Origin: Candidatus Pantoea deserta | Lineage (GTDB): Bacteria > Pseudomonadota > Gammaproteobacteria > Enterobacterales > Enterobacteriaceae | Assembly (NCBI RefSeq): GCF_003813865.1 | Contig: NZ_RMVG01000007.1 | Coordinates: forward strand, 62,001 to 126,000 | Length of the DNA stretch: 64,000 bases | Direction: 5' to 3' | Part shown: positions 1 through 9,481 of the stretch, piece by piece | How the letters are laid out: the number at the start of each line of letters is the position of its first letter | Position numbering within the stretch: position 1 is the first letter of the stretch | Translations under genes and position numbers: made by a program | The notes under the pieces: model-generated | Database searches by the model: none | What the model was told of the DNA's origin: nothing | The model's input: the letters and a program-made list of their open reading frames with translations, nothing else

Positions 1-1074
1 GGGATGCAACAGCGGCTGGATCTGCGCGAAAACAGATTCAGCGCTAATCTTACGCAGCGGCACTTTTTTATCGTCCCCGACCTGCGGCTCAATGCGCAGG
101 GTTTTGTGCAGATGCGGATCCTGATAAGGGCCGGTGTGACGCGGGTTAGCGCCGACGTACAGGCTAAGCGTCGGCGTTTGCGCCGTAATGGCGAGATGTA
201 ACGGGCCGGTGTCGCCTGTAACCAGCAGGCTAAAGGTGCCGAGCTGCTGGATTAGTTCCGTCAGGCTGGTTTTACCGATAAGCGAGGTTACGCGGCTATG
301 CAGCGCTTCCGGCAAACGCCGGATAAAATCCTGTTCCAGCCCCGCATCCTGACGCGCGCCGGTTAAGACAATCTCTGCCTGAGGATCGTCGGCCAGAATT
401 AACGTCGCCAGCTGCGCGAAATGCTCTACGGGCCAACAGCGATCGGGTTTGGACGCGCCCATCTGAAAGCCGATACGGCGTCTGTCGCTGGGTTTTGGCG
501 GCATGGCAATGTCTATCGGGAAAGCCATGCTGATGTCCGTCGTGTCGCAGCCTACATACGCCAGCGTATTTAACTTTCGCTGAATAATATGGGTATCTTG
601 CGGCAGCGAGTAGTAATCCAGCCAGCGATTAAAGGCAGTGGTTTCCTGCACATAATTATCGCGAACAATATAGGTTGAGCCGGAAAGCTTTGCGCACAGA
701 ACGTCATAATAGATGTTCGCATGCAGGATAAAGGTAATTTCAGGTTTAAACGCCCAGAGCTTTTTTAGCAGTCTGTGCATGTTTTTAATTTTATTATCCC
801 AGACCTCAACCTGATCGAACCACGGGCTTCCCTTCACCAGCGCGCTGTTCTTTTGACTGGTCACAAATAAGATTTTTGCCTGTGGGTAGCGTTTTTTTAT
901 CGCTTTAATCGCCGGCGTATTAAATAGCAGATCGCCGAGCGCCGTCGTGGAATAAATGGCGATACGCGTAAACTCAAGATCGCGGCTCAGCGCGGCTTTG
1001 TTTCTGTGTCCGTTAAACAGCGAGTAGAGCGCGATAACGGCGTTGATAAAAAATATCTTCTTTTTTGTCTTCAT
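1..1074 (-). CDS. Glycosyltransferase family 9 (heptosyltransferase-like), 3' end outside window
   Basis: The frame is open on the minus strand from an ATG at 1074 to the window edge, about 358 codons without a stop, so the C-terminus is missing. An N-terminal Rossmann segment reads TALGDLLFNTPAIKAIKKRY, the usual GT9 pattern of GD...P...K..YP. A late VTGDTGPLHLA segment matches the GT9 donor-site motif. Enzymes of this family add heptose or related sugars to the LPS inner core at the cytoplasmic face. The basic N-terminus (MKTKKKIFF) is followed by a short hydrophobic stretch that could sit at the membrane. The acceptor cannot be told from sequence alone. It lies downstream of yibQ on the same strand, separated by a hairpin, near where E. 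coli carries its waa locus. Confidence 0.8.
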   Translation of the reverse strand, partial: MKTKKKIFFINAVIALYSLFNGHRNKAALSRDLEFTRIAIYSTTALGDLLFNTPAIKAIKKRYPQAKILFVTSQKNSALVKGSPWFDQVEVWDNKIKNMHRLLKKLWAFKPEITFILHANIYYDVLCAKLSGSTYIVRDNYVQETTAFNRWLDYYSLPQDTHIIQRKLNTLAYVGCDTTDISMAFPIDIAMPPKPSDRRRIGFQMGASKPDRCWPVEHFAQLATLILADDPQAEIVLTGARQDAGLEQDFIRRLPEALHSRVTSLIGKTSLTELIQQLGTFSLLVTGDTGPLHLAITAQTPTLSLYVGANPRHTGPYQDPHLHKTLRIEPQVGDDKKVPLRKISAESVFAQIQPLLHP

Positions 1075-1118
1075 CGGGATGAAATACGTTCGTTTTCACA
1101 AAAACAGTAAGAGAGAAA

Positions 1119-1150
1119 CGTTGCGCATCTATCATAAGGGATGCGCAACG
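1119..1150 (-). terminator. Hairpin between yibQ and the GT9 gene
   Basis: An 11-bp perfect inverted repeat (CGTTGCGCATC, 10-nt loop, GATGCGCAACG). On the minus strand it is followed by a T-rich stretch rather than a clean U run. It could end the envC-yibQ transcript, but it is not a textbook intrinsic terminator. Confidence 0.45.
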
Positions 1151-1182
1151 GATAACAAGCTATGCGAGATTTCAGGTCCGTT

Positions 1183-2079
1183 CTAAAACAGATCTCTGAC
1201 GGTGTCGGCAAACACGCCGGAAGTCACGCTCTCCCACACCACCCCAAGCGCCTTCGTCGCCGGAACCGGCTGCGACTGCACCTTACACACGCCTGGCGGC
1301 GTAAAGCCTGGTCTGGATGGACGCGGCTGCGGTTTTACCGGCGCCGCGCCGCCGTGCAGCGCCTCATTCAGCAGCTGACCTGGACTCACCAGCGTAATAT
1401 CTGCGGGCAGCGTTGGCAGCATCTGCTGTAGCACACGCACCGTATTCGGATGCGGGTGACCGATGGCGATAGCATAGCCATCGCGCTGCGCCAGCTTCAC
1501 GGCGCGCGCGAACTGCTGACGCACGGCGTTGATGTCCTGACTGTCGTCCAGAAATACGCGACGTTTTAGCACCTTCACGCGCGTGCCCTGCGCGGCGGGC
1601 ACCGACTGGCTGTTGCCAATGGTCATGCTGTCGAGAAAATAGAAATTATACTGATTAAGCGCCTGCATCACTTTCTGCATGCCGGGCAGGCTGGACGTCA
1701 TTTTGCTGCCCATATGGTTATTGAGTCCCACGGCATAAGGCACATTGTTGACCGCGCTGCGCAGGATGCGCGCAATCTCCTCGCTGCTCATCTCTGGCGT
1801 CAGGGTATCCTTCTCCAGCGGCTGCTTGCTGAGCGGCGCCATCGGCAAATGGATCAGCACTTCATGCCCGGCCTGATGCGCTCTGGTCGCCATCTGGCGC
1901 GCAGCAGGGGCATTAGGCAATACCGCGACAGAGATCGCGGCAGGCATTTGCAACACTTTGTTCTCTTCGGAAGGGCGGTAGCCAAAATCATCAATAACAA
2001 TGGCGAGCTTGCCCGCATGGGCGGCGCAGCTTAACAGTAGCCCGCCGATAACAGCGGTGAGATGGCGACGTTGCAACAA
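1183..2079 (-). CDS. yibQ: YibQ, divergent polysaccharide deacetylase family protein
   Basis: A 298-residue protein with a signal peptide (about residues 1-22, ending CAAHA), so it is periplasmic. It carries the divergent polysaccharide deacetylase fold: IDDFGY at 29-34, HLPM at 77-80, a NNHMGS segment and a GHPHP segment, which supply the Asp/His residues typical of the metal site. The physiological substrate of YibQ proteins is not established. The C-terminal 50 residues are Pro-rich and low in complexity. It starts 3 nt after the envC stop, so the two are almost certainly co-transcribed, as in E. coli. This pairing suggests a role near the murein hydrolase system, but that is inference. 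Confidence 0.9.
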   Translation of the reverse strand: MLQRRHLTAVIGGLLLSCAAHAGKLAIVIDDFGYRPSEENKVLQMPAAISVAVLPNAPAARQMATRAHQAGHEVLIHLPMAPLSKQPLEKDTLTPEMSSEEIARILRSAVNNVPYAVGLNNHMGSKMTSSLPGMQKVMQALNQYNFYFLDSMTIGNSQSVPAAQGTRVKVLKRRVFLDDSQDINAVRQQFARAVKLAQRDGYAIAIGHPHPNTVRVLQQMLPTLPADITLVSPGQLLNEALHGGAAPVKPQPRPSRPGFTPPGVCKVQSQPVPATKALGVVWESVTSGVFADTVRDLF

Positions 2080-2082
2080 AAC

Positions 2083-3384
2083 TTATCTTCCTAACCACGG
2101 GAGTGGATTGACGGCCTGTCCCTGACGTCGGATTTCAAAATAGAGCGATGGCGTTCCGCGTCCGCCGCTGGTGCCCACCAGGGCGACAGGCTGTCCCGCC
2201 TTCACCTGAGCACCTACGCTCACTAGCGCACTCTGGTTATAGCCGTAGAGGCTCATATCTCCTTTGCCGTGCTCCAGCACGACCACCAGCCCGTACCCCT
2301 GGAGCCAGTCCGCCATCAGCACGCGCCCGTCGGCGATGGCTTTCACTTCCGATCCTTCCGGCGCATCGATGACCAGTCCTTTCCAGCGCAGTTCGCCCTG
2401 CAACTGCTCGCCGAAGCGGTGTTCGATACGACCGCGTACCGGCCAGAATGCCTGGCCGCCTGGGCGACCGAGACCGCCGGTGCGCGCCACCAGCTCGCGT
2501 TCGCTCTGCGTAGGCTGATAGGTTGAGCCTTTGGCTTTCGCCTGCGCCTGACGCTGACGCACTTTTTCCGCTTCGCGCGCCTCGCGCGCCGCTCGCTCGC
2601 GCGCTTCGCGTTCAGCCCTGGCGATTTTGTCCTGTAAACGGCTTTCGTTCTGGCGCATCTCCACCAGATCGGCCTGATCTTTTTCCAGCGCATTCTCCAG
2701 CGCGTCCAGCGTTTTCTTACGCGCTGCGCTCGCCTGTTGCAGTTTTTCCTGCTGGCTTTGCTGCTGGGCTAACAGATTTTTTTGCTGCTGCTGTTTCTGC
2801 TCAAGCGAGGCTTTTTGCTCGCCCAGCGTCTGACGTGTTTTCTGTAGGGCGTCAATGCTCTGCTGACGGGCGTCGTTGAGATAACCGAAATAGGCGAGAA
2901 TACGTTCGCTGCGCTGGCTCTCTTCGCCGCCGAGGAGAAGCTGCACGCCGTTATGCTTTCCCTGACGGAAGGCGGCATCCAGCTGCTGTGACAGCAACTG
3001 TTCCTGCTGCGCCTGCTGTTTCTCCAGGCGCGCGATCGAGGCGGTCAGCTGACTGATGTCATTATTGAGCGCGTTCAGGCCGTTGCGGGTTTCACGCAGC
3101 TGACGGCTGGCCTGGGCAATGACCTTTTCCTGGCTTTGCAGCTGGTCGAGCAGTTTACTGCGCTGAAGCTTCTGCGCTTTTACGCTTTTCTCTTTTTCGG
3201 CGATATTTTGCTGAATAGATTTCAACTGGGATTTGCTGTCGTCGGCGCTGTGCGCGGCGACCGGCAATAACAGAGCGCCCGCGCAGAGCAGGCTGAAAGA
3301 GAGCGTGGACAGGCGTTCAGGCAGCGGGCGTTGTTTTCCGCTGTAACAGGTCCTTGTGGCTAAAACAGTCGCTTTTCCCTTCAT
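2083..3384 (-). CDS. envC: EnvC, murein hydrolase activator
   Basis: 433 residues: signal peptide (about 1-46, ending AAHSA), a long Gln-rich coiled coil (about 50-270), a basic Arg/Ala linker, and a C-terminal LytM (M23-like) domain (about 330-430). In this family the LytM domain is degenerate and activates the amidases AmiA and AmiB at the septum; FtsEX recruits EnvC through the coiled coil. The visible LytM core (VIDAPEGSEVKAIADGRV, then LYGYN and SLYFEI) lacks the canonical HxH zinc ligands, as expected of an activator. Start choice: the ATG at 3384 has a weak Shine-Dalgarno. In E. coli gpmM sits upstream of envC; here the next gene upstream is the divergent yibN. Confidence 0.95.
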   Translation of the reverse strand: MKGKATVLATRTCYSGKQRPLPERLSTLSFSLLCAGALLLPVAAHSADDSKSQLKSIQQNIAEKEKSVKAQKLQRSKLLDQLQSQEKVIAQASRQLRETRNGLNALNNDISQLTASIARLEKQQAQQEQLLSQQLDAAFRQGKHNGVQLLLGGEESQRSERILAYFGYLNDARQQSIDALQKTRQTLGEQKASLEQKQQQQKNLLAQQQSQQEKLQQASAARKKTLDALENALEKDQADLVEMRQNESRLQDKIARAEREARERAAREAREAEKVRQRQAQAKAKGSTYQPTQSERELVARTGGLGRPGGQAFWPVRGRIEHRFGEQLQGELRWKGLVIDAPEGSEVKAIADGRVLMADWLQGYGLVVVLEHGKGDMSLYGYNQSALVSVGAQVKAGQPVALVGTSGGRGTPSLYFEIRRQGQAVNPLPWLGR

Positions 3385-3638
3385 AGGCCAGTGATTATTC
3401 CACGATGAACAGCCGCTTACCAGCGCAACGCCGCGGGATTTCCTTTTCCAAAGATGTCGGTATTTACCTTAAACCCGAATAAGCGTTGCGCCATTTTTGC
3501 GATACGGCAATTTTTTTTGGAAAATGACGCACAAATCGTAACTCTGATTGCTTAGCGTCTGTACATGAGAAGTGGCGCAGGTATACTCAGAACCCTTATT
3601 TTTAGCTTAATTAGCCCGGTCTGGAGTCTTTACCCCTC

Positions 3639-4070
3639 ATGCAAGAAATTATGCAGTTTGCAAGCAATCACACCATCCTCAGTCTGGCATGGGTCGTTTT
3701 ATTGGTTCTGGTGATTGTAACCACCTTTAAAGGGATGTTTTCTAAGGTGAAAACGATCAGCCGCGGTGAAGCAACCCGCCTGATCAACAAAGAAGAGGCG
3801 GTAGTGGTGGACGTGCGGTCGCGTGACGATTACCGCAGAGGACATATTTCGGGCGCGCTGAACGTAGCGGCGGCGGACATTAAAAAAGGCAGCTTCGGCG
3901 AGCTGGAAAAGCATAAAGCTCAGCCCATAATTGTGGTGTGCGCGACCGGCCAGAGCGCGAGCGAACCGGCTGAAAAACTGAGCGCCGCCGGCTTTAGCCG
4001 TGTGACCGTACTGAAAGACGGCATCAGCGGCTGGAGCGGAGAAAACCTTCCGCTGGTACGCGGAAAATAA
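3639..4070 (+). CDS. yibN: YibN, membrane-anchored rhodanese-like protein
   Basis: 143 residues: an N-terminal membrane segment (about 10-30) followed by a single rhodanese domain (about 40-140). The active-loop cysteine is visible (C101 in VVCATGQSA). As I recall it, E. coli YibN lacks Cys at this exact position, so this copy looks more like a catalytic sulfurtransferase. Its substrate is unknown. It heads the yibN-grxC-secB-gpsA run, all on the plus strand with short gaps, which suggests an operon joining redox and export functions. Confidence 0.92.
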   Translation: MQEIMQFASNHTILSLAWVVLLVLVIVTTFKGMFSKVKTISRGEATRLINKEEAVVVDVRSRDDYRRGHISGALNVAAADIKKGSFGELEKHKAQPIIVVCATGQSASEPAEKLSAAGFSRVTVLKDGISGWSGENLPLVRGK

Positions 4071-4090
4071 CATTCACTGAGGTACGTAAT

Positions 4091-4345
4091 ATGGCCAATG
4101 TTGAGATTTACACCAAAGCGACCTGTCCTTTCTGCCACCGGGCGAAGGCGCTGTTGAGTCAAAAGGGTGTGACATTTCAGGAGATCCCTATCGACGGGAA
4201 TGCCGCGAAACGTGAAGAGATGATCAAGCGCAGCGGCCGCACCACCGTGCCTCAAATTTTCATTGATGCGCAGCATATCGGCGGCTGCGACGACCTTTAT
4301 GCGCTGGATGGCCGTGAAGGATTAGATCCGTTACTACAGGCGTAA
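4091..4345 (+). CDS. grxC: GrxC, glutaredoxin 3
   Basis: An 84-residue thioredoxin-fold protein with the dithiol site C12-P-F-C15 and the downstream TVPQIF cis-Pro segment and GGCDD glutathione-binding end. It reduces protein disulfides and mixed disulfides with glutathione in the cytoplasm. The active site is CPFC where E. coli Grx3 has CPYC, a conservative Tyr-to-Phe change. It lies 20 nt after yibN and 37 nt before secB, as in E. coli. Confidence 0.96.
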   Translation: MANVEIYTKATCPFCHRAKALLSQKGVTFQEIPIDGNAAKREEMIKRSGRTTVPQIFIDAQHIGGCDDLYALDGREGLDPLLQA

Positions 4346-4382
4346 ACGGCGCAGGACTTTTCAACTCACAGGACTTAGTCAG

Positions 4383-4850
4383 ATGTCAGAACATAACACC
4401 AACGAAATGCAATTCCAGATTCAACGCGTTTACACCAAAGACGTTTCTTTCGAAGCGCCGAACGCACCGCAGGTTTTCCAGAAAGAGTGGGAACCGGAAG
4501 TGAAGCTGGATCTGGATACGGCGTCATCACAGCTGGCTGACGAAGTTTATGAAGTGGTCCTGCGCGTGACCGTGACCGCCAGCGTTGGCGAAGAGACCGC
4601 TTTCCTGTGTGAAGTGCAGCAGGCGGGTATCTTCACCATCAGCGGCATTGAAGGCACGCAAATGGCGCACTGCCTCGGCGCTTACTGCCCGAACATCCTG
4701 TTCCCGTATGCGCGTGAATGCATCACCAGTCTGGTGTCTCGTGGCACCTTCCCGCAGCTTAACCTGGCTCCGGTAAACTTTGACGCGCTGTTCATGAACT
4801 ATCTGCAACAGCAGCAAGGTGAAGGTGCCGAACCACATCAGGATGCCTGA
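4383..4850 (+). CDS. secB: SecB, protein-export chaperone
   Basis: 155 residues, the usual family length, with near-complete identity to enterobacterial SecB along its core (e.g. [20 protein letters not shown] and [13 protein letters not shown]). The homotetramer holds preproteins unfolded and hands them to SecA. The acidic, Gln-rich tail ([16 protein letters not shown]) is usual. Its TGA stop shares one base with the gpsA ATG, giving translational coupling. Confidence 0.98.
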   Translation: MSEHNTNEMQFQIQRVYTKDVSFEAPNAPQVFQKEWEPEVKLDLDTASSQLADEVYEVVLRVTVTASVGEETAFLCEVQQAGIFTISGIEGTQMAHCLGAYCPNILFPYARECITSLVSRGTFPQLNLAPVNFDALFMNYLQQQQGEGAEPHQDA

Positions 4851-5866
4851 TGAGTACTCACGCTTCGATTAGCGTCATCGGTGCCGGCTCTTACGGCACC
4901 GCTCTGGCCATCACCTTAGCCCGCAACGGCAATCCTGTGCTGCTGTGGGGACATAATCCCGCGCATCTCGCGCAGTTACAAGCGGACCGCTGCAATAGCG
5001 CCTTTCTTCCGGACGTCCCTTTTCCCGACAATCTTGAGCTTGAGCCTGACTTAGCCAGCGCCATTGCGGCCAGCCGCGATCTGCTGGTGGTGGTGCCAAG
5101 CCACGTCTTTGGCGAGGTGCTGAGCCAGATTAAGCCTCACCTGCGTCCGGAGTCGCGCATCGTCTGGGCGACCAAAGGGCTGGAGAGAGAGACGGGACGG
5201 CTGTTGCAGGACGTCGCGCGCGAGATTCTGGGCGAGGATATTCCACTCGCAGTCATTTCCGGGCCAACCTTCGCCAAAGAGCTGGCGGCAGGCCTGCCGA
5301 CGGCGATTGCGCTGGCGGCAACCGATGCAGTTTTCGCCGATGACCTGCAACAAAAGCTGCACTGCGGCAAAAGCTTTCGCGTCTACAACAATCCCGACTT
5401 TACAGGCGTGCAGCTTGGCGGCGCCGTCAAAAACGTTATCGCCATCGGCGCGGGCATTTCCGACGGCATCGGCTTCGGCGCCAATGCGCGCACGGCGCTG
5501 ATTACGCGCGGCCTGGCCGAAATGAGCCGTCTTGGCGCAGCGCTGGGCGCCGATCCGACTACCTTTATGGGCATGGCAGGCTTAGGCGATTTAGTGCTGA
5601 CCTGTACCGATAACCAGTCGCGCAACCGTCGCTTTGGCCTGATGCTGGGCCAGGGCGAAGAGGTGGATAATGCGCAGCGCATTATCGGACAAGTTGTAGA
5701 AGGCTACAGAAACACTAAAGAAGTCAAAGCGTTGGCTGAGCGCGTCGGCGTAGAAATGCCGATTACCGAGCAAATCTATCAGGTGCTCTATTGCGGAAAA
5801 CCGGCGCGAGAGGCAGCATTGAGCCTGTTAGGCCGTACAAGGAAGGACGAAAACAGCACAAGCTGA
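4850..5866 (+). CDS. gpsA: GpsA, NAD(P)-dependent glycerol-3-phosphate dehydrogenase
   Basis: 338 residues. The N-terminal Rossmann motif [10 protein letters not shown], the [15 protein letters not shown] segment and the NKxxK-like catalytic region ([17 protein letters not shown]) identify the biosynthetic enzyme. It reduces dihydroxyacetone phosphate to sn-glycerol-3-phosphate for phospholipid synthesis in the cytosol. The start overlaps the secB stop by one base. A terminator follows at 5894, so cysE is not simply the next gene of the same unit. Confidence 0.98.
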   Translation: MSTHASISVIGAGSYGTALAITLARNGNPVLLWGHNPAHLAQLQADRCNSAFLPDVPFPDNLELEPDLASAIAASRDLLVVVPSHVFGEVLSQIKPHLRPESRIVWATKGLERETGRLLQDVAREILGEDIPLAVISGPTFAKELAAGLPTAIALAATDAVFADDLQQKLHCGKSFRVYNNPDFTGVQLGGAVKNVIAIGAGISDGIGFGANARTALITRGLAEMSRLGAALGADPTTFMGMAGLGDLVLTCTDNQSRNRRFGLMLGQGEEVDNAQRIIGQVVEGYRNTKEVKALAERVGVEMPITEQIYQVLYCGKPAREAALSLLGRTRKDENSTS

Positions 5867-5893
5867 TGCGGGATGCACAGCGTCATCACCTGT

Positions 5894-5916
5894 AGCGCCA
5901 TTCAGGCGCTTTTTTT
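5894..5916 (+). terminator. Intrinsic terminator after gpsA
   Basis: A 6-bp stem AGCGCC/GGCGCT with a 5-nt loop, followed immediately by seven T. It sits between gpsA and cysE. The stem is short, so read-through into cysE is plausible. Confidence 0.65.
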
Positions 5917-5933
5917 ATCGGGAGAAAACAGCA

Positions 5934-6755
5934 ATGTCGTCTGATGAGTTGGAACTGGTCTGGAACAATATTAAAGCGGAAGCGCGCGCGCTGGCTGACT
6001 GTGAGCCGATGCTGGCCAGTTTTTATCATGCGACCTTGTTGAAGCACGAAAATCTCGGCAGCGCGCTGAGCTACATGCTGGCGAACAAACTCTCCAACCC
6101 CATTATGCCCGCTATCGCGATTCGCGAAATCGTGGAGGAAGCCTATCGCCAGGATCCGTCGATGATAGCCTCAGCCGCACATGACATTCAGGCCGTGCGT
6201 CAGCGCGACCCGGCGGTAGACAAGTATTCGACGCCGCTGCTCTACCTGAAAGGCTTCCATGCGCTACAGGCCTATCGCATCGGCCACTGGCTGTGGAACG
6301 AGGGGCGTCGCGCGCTGGCGGTTTATCTGCAGAATGAAATCTCCGTGTCGTTCGCCGTCGACATCCATCCAGCGGCGCGCATTGGACACGGTATTATGCT
6401 TGACCACGCAACCGGTATCGTTATCGGCGAAACGGCGGTAGTGGAAAATGACGTGTCGATTCTGCAATCGGTTACGCTGGGCGGTACCGGCAAAACCAGC
6501 GGCGACCGTCATCCAAAAATCCGCGAAGGCGTGATGATTGGCGCGGGCGCGAAGATCCTCGGCAATATCGAAGTGGGACGCGGCGCGAAAATCGGCGCAG
6601 GCTCGGTGGTATTGCAGCCAGTGCCGCCGCACACCACCGCCGCAGGCGTACCGGCGCGCATTGTAGGTAAACCGGCCAGCGACAAACCCTCAATGGATAT
6701 GGATCAGCACTTCAACGGGACCATACCGGGCTTTGAGTTCGGCGACGGTATTTAG
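5934..6755 (+). CDS. cysE: CysE, serine O-acetyltransferase
   Basis: 273 residues, identical in length to E. coli CysE. An N-terminal helical hexamerisation domain (about 1-140) precedes the left-handed beta-helix of hexapeptide repeats (about 145-250). The active-site segment [19 protein letters not shown] is intact. It makes O-acetylserine from serine and acetyl-CoA, the first step of cysteine synthesis, and is feedback-inhibited by cysteine through its C-terminus. The preceding GGGAG is a good ribosome site. Its 3' end overlaps the convergent trmL by 4 bp. Confidence 0.98.
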   Translation: MSSDELELVWNNIKAEARALADCEPMLASFYHATLLKHENLGSALSYMLANKLSNPIMPAIAIREIVEEAYRQDPSMIASAAHDIQAVRQRDPAVDKYSTPLLYLKGFHALQAYRIGHWLWNEGRRALAVYLQNEISVSFAVDIHPAARIGHGIMLDHATGIVIGETAVVENDVSILQSVTLGGTGKTSGDRHPKIREGVMIGAGAKILGNIEVGRGAKIGAGSVVLQPVPPHTTAAGVPARIVGKPASDKPSMDMDQHFNGTIPGFEFGDGI

Positions 6756-7222
6756 CTGAGGCGCGCGCCCGCATAATCCAGCTGTCGCCAGGCTTCATAC
6801 ACCACCACTGACACCGCATTCGACAGATTCATGCTGCGGCTTTCCGCCCGCATCGGAATGCGGATCTTTTGCTCTGCGGGCAGGGCATTCAGAATTTCGG
6901 CCGGCAGTCCGCGGCTTTCCGGTCCAAACAGCAGGTAGTCGCCTTCCTGATAACTCACCGCGCTGTGCGCTGGCGTGCCTTTCGTGGTCAGCGCAAACAG
7001 CCGCTGCGGCTGCTCAGCGTGCAGAAACGCCGCGTAGCTGGCATGCTTCTGAATCGCCGTAAACTCGTGGTAGTCGAGACCGGCGCGACGTAAACGCTTG
7101 TCGTCCCAGGCAAAGCCGAGCGGTTCGATCAAATGCAGACGAAAGCCGGTGTTAGCGCAGAGGCGAATAATGTTGCCGGTATTAGGTGGGATTTCTGGTT
7201 CAAATAAGACGATGTTAAGCAT
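6752..7222 (-). CDS. trmL: TrmL, tRNA (cytidine/uridine-34 2'-O)-methyltransferase
   Basis: A 156-residue SPOUT-class methyltransferase. It starts with the family signature [20 protein letters not shown] and has the C-terminal knot region [14 protein letters not shown]...[23 protein letters not shown], where SAM binds. It methylates the wobble ribose of tRNA-Leu species. It is convergent with cysE. In E. coli cysE-trmL lies far from cpxA; here cpxA follows directly, marking a synteny difference. Confidence 0.97.
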   Translation of the reverse strand: MLNIVLFEPEIPPNTGNIIRLCANTGFRLHLIEPLGFAWDDKRLRRAGLDYHEFTAIQKHASYAAFLHAEQPQRLFALTTKGTPAHSAVSYQEGDYLLFGPESRGLPAEILNALPAEQKIRIPMRAESRSMNLSNAVSVVVYEAWRQLDYAGARLS

Positions 7223-7257
7223 AAGGCCCCCGATAACAGGGGCCGGAGCATAACAAA

Positions 7258-8637
7258 TTATTGTCGACTGGAGGAGTAGAGCGGCAGCCAGAGCGTCAGC
7301 CGCAGACCGCCAAGCGGGCTGTCGTCGGCTTTTACCCAGCCGCGATGCTGCTGGATAGCGGTTTCCACAATTGCCAGACCTAGTCCGGTGCCGCCAGACT
7401 CCCGGTCGCGCGCTTCATCGGTCCGATAGAACGGACGGAAAATCTGCTCGCGATCTTCCGGGCTTACGCCAGGGCCATCATCGTCAACGTGCACGGTCAG
7501 CCCGCTGATATCGACCGAGAAACTCACGGTGATATGCGAATGCGAGTAGCGCAGCGCGTTACGCACAATATTTTCCAGCGCGCTCTCCAGAGCATGCGGA
7601 TTGCCGTAAAGCGGCCACGGTCCGGGCGGATAGGGTACGTCGAGCTGCTTACCCATCTGTTCGGCTTCGAACTTCGCATCCTCCAGCACGCCGCTCCAGA
7701 GCTGATTCGCTTTCATCGCCTCGCTAACCAGCGCATTCTTGTGCTGGGTGCGCGACAGCACCAGCAGATCGTTGATCATGCCGTCCAGACGCTGTGCTTC
7801 CACTTCAATACGCTCCAGCTCTTTGCCTTCGCCATGGCGGCGGCGCAGCAGCGCCGTGGCCAGCTGCAACCGCGTTAGCGGCGTGCGTAGCTCATGGCTG
7901 ATGTCCGACAGCAGACGCTGCTGCGAGGTCATCATTCTTTCGAGAGCGCTCACCATCTGGTTGAAGCTGGAGCCTGCCGCCAGGAACTCCTGCGGACCCG
8001 ATTCCAGTTCCGGATGCTGACGCAAATTCCCGCTGGCGACTTCATCGGCCGCATGTTTAAGTTTGCGTGCCGGACGCGCCAGGCTCCAGGCCAGCCAGAG
8101 CAGCAGCGGCGAACTGATCAGCATAGTGACAATCAGCAGCAGCAGGGGGCGGTCAAACAGCAGGTTCACGAAGTCGAGCTGCGAGCTGGTCGCAGGGCGA
8201 ATCAGGTAGAGCTGATAATTGTCTTCGCCGTCGCGTACGGCAAAGGGACCGACCATTTCAATGCGGCCATACTTCTTTTTCTGCGGATGGTCTGCATTAT
8301 CGGACTGCCCGATAAAATTGCGGATCACCTGCATTTCGTTATGCTGCGCGCCGATTACCCGGCCTTCGCTGGTGACCAGCAGCAGGCGCTGGCCTGGGGG
8401 CGCCCATTTTTCGATAGCGCGGAACAGGCGTCGCCACCACATCAGATCGTTAGGGGGATCCTGCGACAGTTCGGCTTCAACATGCTGTTCGATCATGGTG
8501 CCCTGGCGCTGCTCACTGTCCAGCAGCGCGGTCATCTGGCGAGAATCCAGCTTGGGCACCATTAAGACCAGCATCAACACCAGCGCCAGGGTTAACCAGA
8601 AGATAGCGAAGATGCGGGTAGTCAGACTGCCAATCAT
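7258..8637 (-). CDS. cpxA: CpxA, envelope-stress sensor histidine kinase
   Basis: 459 residues: TM1 (about 10-28), a periplasmic sensor domain (about 30-163), TM2 (about 165-187), HAMP, a DHp helix with the phosphoacceptor His in [16 protein letters not shown] (about residue 250), and an ATPase domain with [10 protein letters not shown] (N box), DDGPGV (G1) and [11 protein letters not shown] (G2). It phosphorylates CpxR when periplasmic or inner-membrane proteins misfold, and CpxP restrains it. It overlaps cpxR by 4 bp, so translation is coupled. Confidence 0.98.
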   Translation of the reverse strand: MIGSLTTRIFAIFWLTLALVLMLVLMVPKLDSRQMTALLDSEQRQGTMIEQHVEAELSQDPPNDLMWWRRLFRAIEKWAPPGQRLLLVTSEGRVIGAQHNEMQVIRNFIGQSDNADHPQKKKYGRIEMVGPFAVRDGEDNYQLYLIRPATSSQLDFVNLLFDRPLLLLIVTMLISSPLLLWLAWSLARPARKLKHAADEVASGNLRQHPELESGPQEFLAAGSSFNQMVSALERMMTSQQRLLSDISHELRTPLTRLQLATALLRRRHGEGKELERIEVEAQRLDGMINDLLVLSRTQHKNALVSEAMKANQLWSGVLEDAKFEAEQMGKQLDVPYPPGPWPLYGNPHALESALENIVRNALRYSHSHITVSFSVDISGLTVHVDDDGPGVSPEDREQIFRPFYRTDEARDRESGGTGLGLAIVETAIQQHRGWVKADDSPLGGLRLTLWLPLYSSSRQ

Positions 8638-9332
8638 GACGCCGAGACCATCAGATAGCCGCGTCCGCGTAGCGTTTTAAACCACGGATGGCCATCACGA
8701 CGCTCAGGCAGTTTGCGGCGCAGGTTAGAGATATGCATATCAATGGCGCGGTCGAACGGCGTCAGCCGCTTGCCAAGCACTTCCTGGCTCAGATGCTCGC
8801 GCGAGACGACCTGACCGAGATGCTGCGCCAGCAGATAGAGCAGGGTAAACTCCGTGCCGGTCAGATCCAGCGTCTGGTTGTCAAAGCTGGCTTCCTGGCG
8901 GCCTGGATTAAGACGCAGGCAGTCTACTTCCAGCGTCGGCGAACTATTGTCATGCTGTTGCTGCTGTTCGCTCCAGTTAGAACGGCGCAGAATCGCGCGT
9001 ATACGCGCCACCAGCTCGCGATCGTTAAAAGGCTTAGGCAAATAGTCATCTGCGCCCAGTTCGAGGCCCAGCACGCGATCCAGCTCGCTTCCGCGCGCTG
9101 TTAACATAATAACGGGCGTCTGATGCTGCTGTCGTAGCTCTTTTAGCGTGTCGATACCGTTCTTTTTCGGCATCATCACGTCGAGTAAAAGCAAATCGAT
9201 AGAGGTATCCAGCAGGCCTAACGCCTGTTCGCCGTCGCTGGCTACCACCACTTCAAATCCTTCCATTTCTAACAGTTCTTTAAGCAGCGAAGTTAATTCG
9301 CGGTCATCGTCAACCAACAGGATTTTATTCAT
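8634..9332 (-). CDS. cpxR: CpxR, OmpR-family response regulator
   Basis: A 232-residue regulator: receiver domain with acidic D8-D10 and phosphoacceptor D51 (LLLDVMMPKKNG), then an OmpR/PhoB winged helix (about 130-228). It binds GTAAA-N5-GTAAA, and a perfect copy lies just upstream at 9388-9402, consistent with autoregulation and divergent activation of cpxP. Confidence 0.98.
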   Translation of the reverse strand: MNKILLVDDDRELTSLLKELLEMEGFEVVVASDGEQALGLLDTSIDLLLLDVMMPKKNGIDTLKELRQQHQTPVIMLTARGSELDRVLGLELGADDYLPKPFNDRELVARIRAILRRSNWSEQQQQHDNSSPTLEVDCLRLNPGRQEASFDNQTLDLTGTEFTLLYLLAQHLGQVVSREHLSQEVLGKRLTPFDRAIDMHISNLRRKLPERRDGHPWFKTLRGRGYLMVSAS

Positions 9333-9387
9333 TTTTTATTGCCCTCCGCAGGCAAAATACCGTGTTCCTGACTTGTCAATCCAACGC

Positions 9388-9402
9388 TTTACGTAGTTTT
9401 AC
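9388..9402. promoter_or_regulatory. CpxR box in the cpxR/cpxP divergent region
   Basis: TTTACGTAGTTTTAC, whose complement is GTAAA-ACTAC-GTAAA, an exact match to the CpxR consensus (GTAAA, 5-nt spacer, GTAAA). It lies 55 bp before cpxR and 79 bp before cpxP, so it can serve both genes. Confidence 0.85.
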
Positions 9403-9481
9403 ACCCCCTGACGGATGTTTGCAGCTGTCGCCGTACACTGGCTCTCGTTGAATCGTAAAACGGAACGAACTGGAGTAAACG

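Noticed and set aside
9455-9479. Second CpxR box just before cpxP (GTAAA ... GTAAA)
   Set aside because: The two GTAAA elements are separated by 15 nt rather than 5 and overlap the ribosome-binding region.
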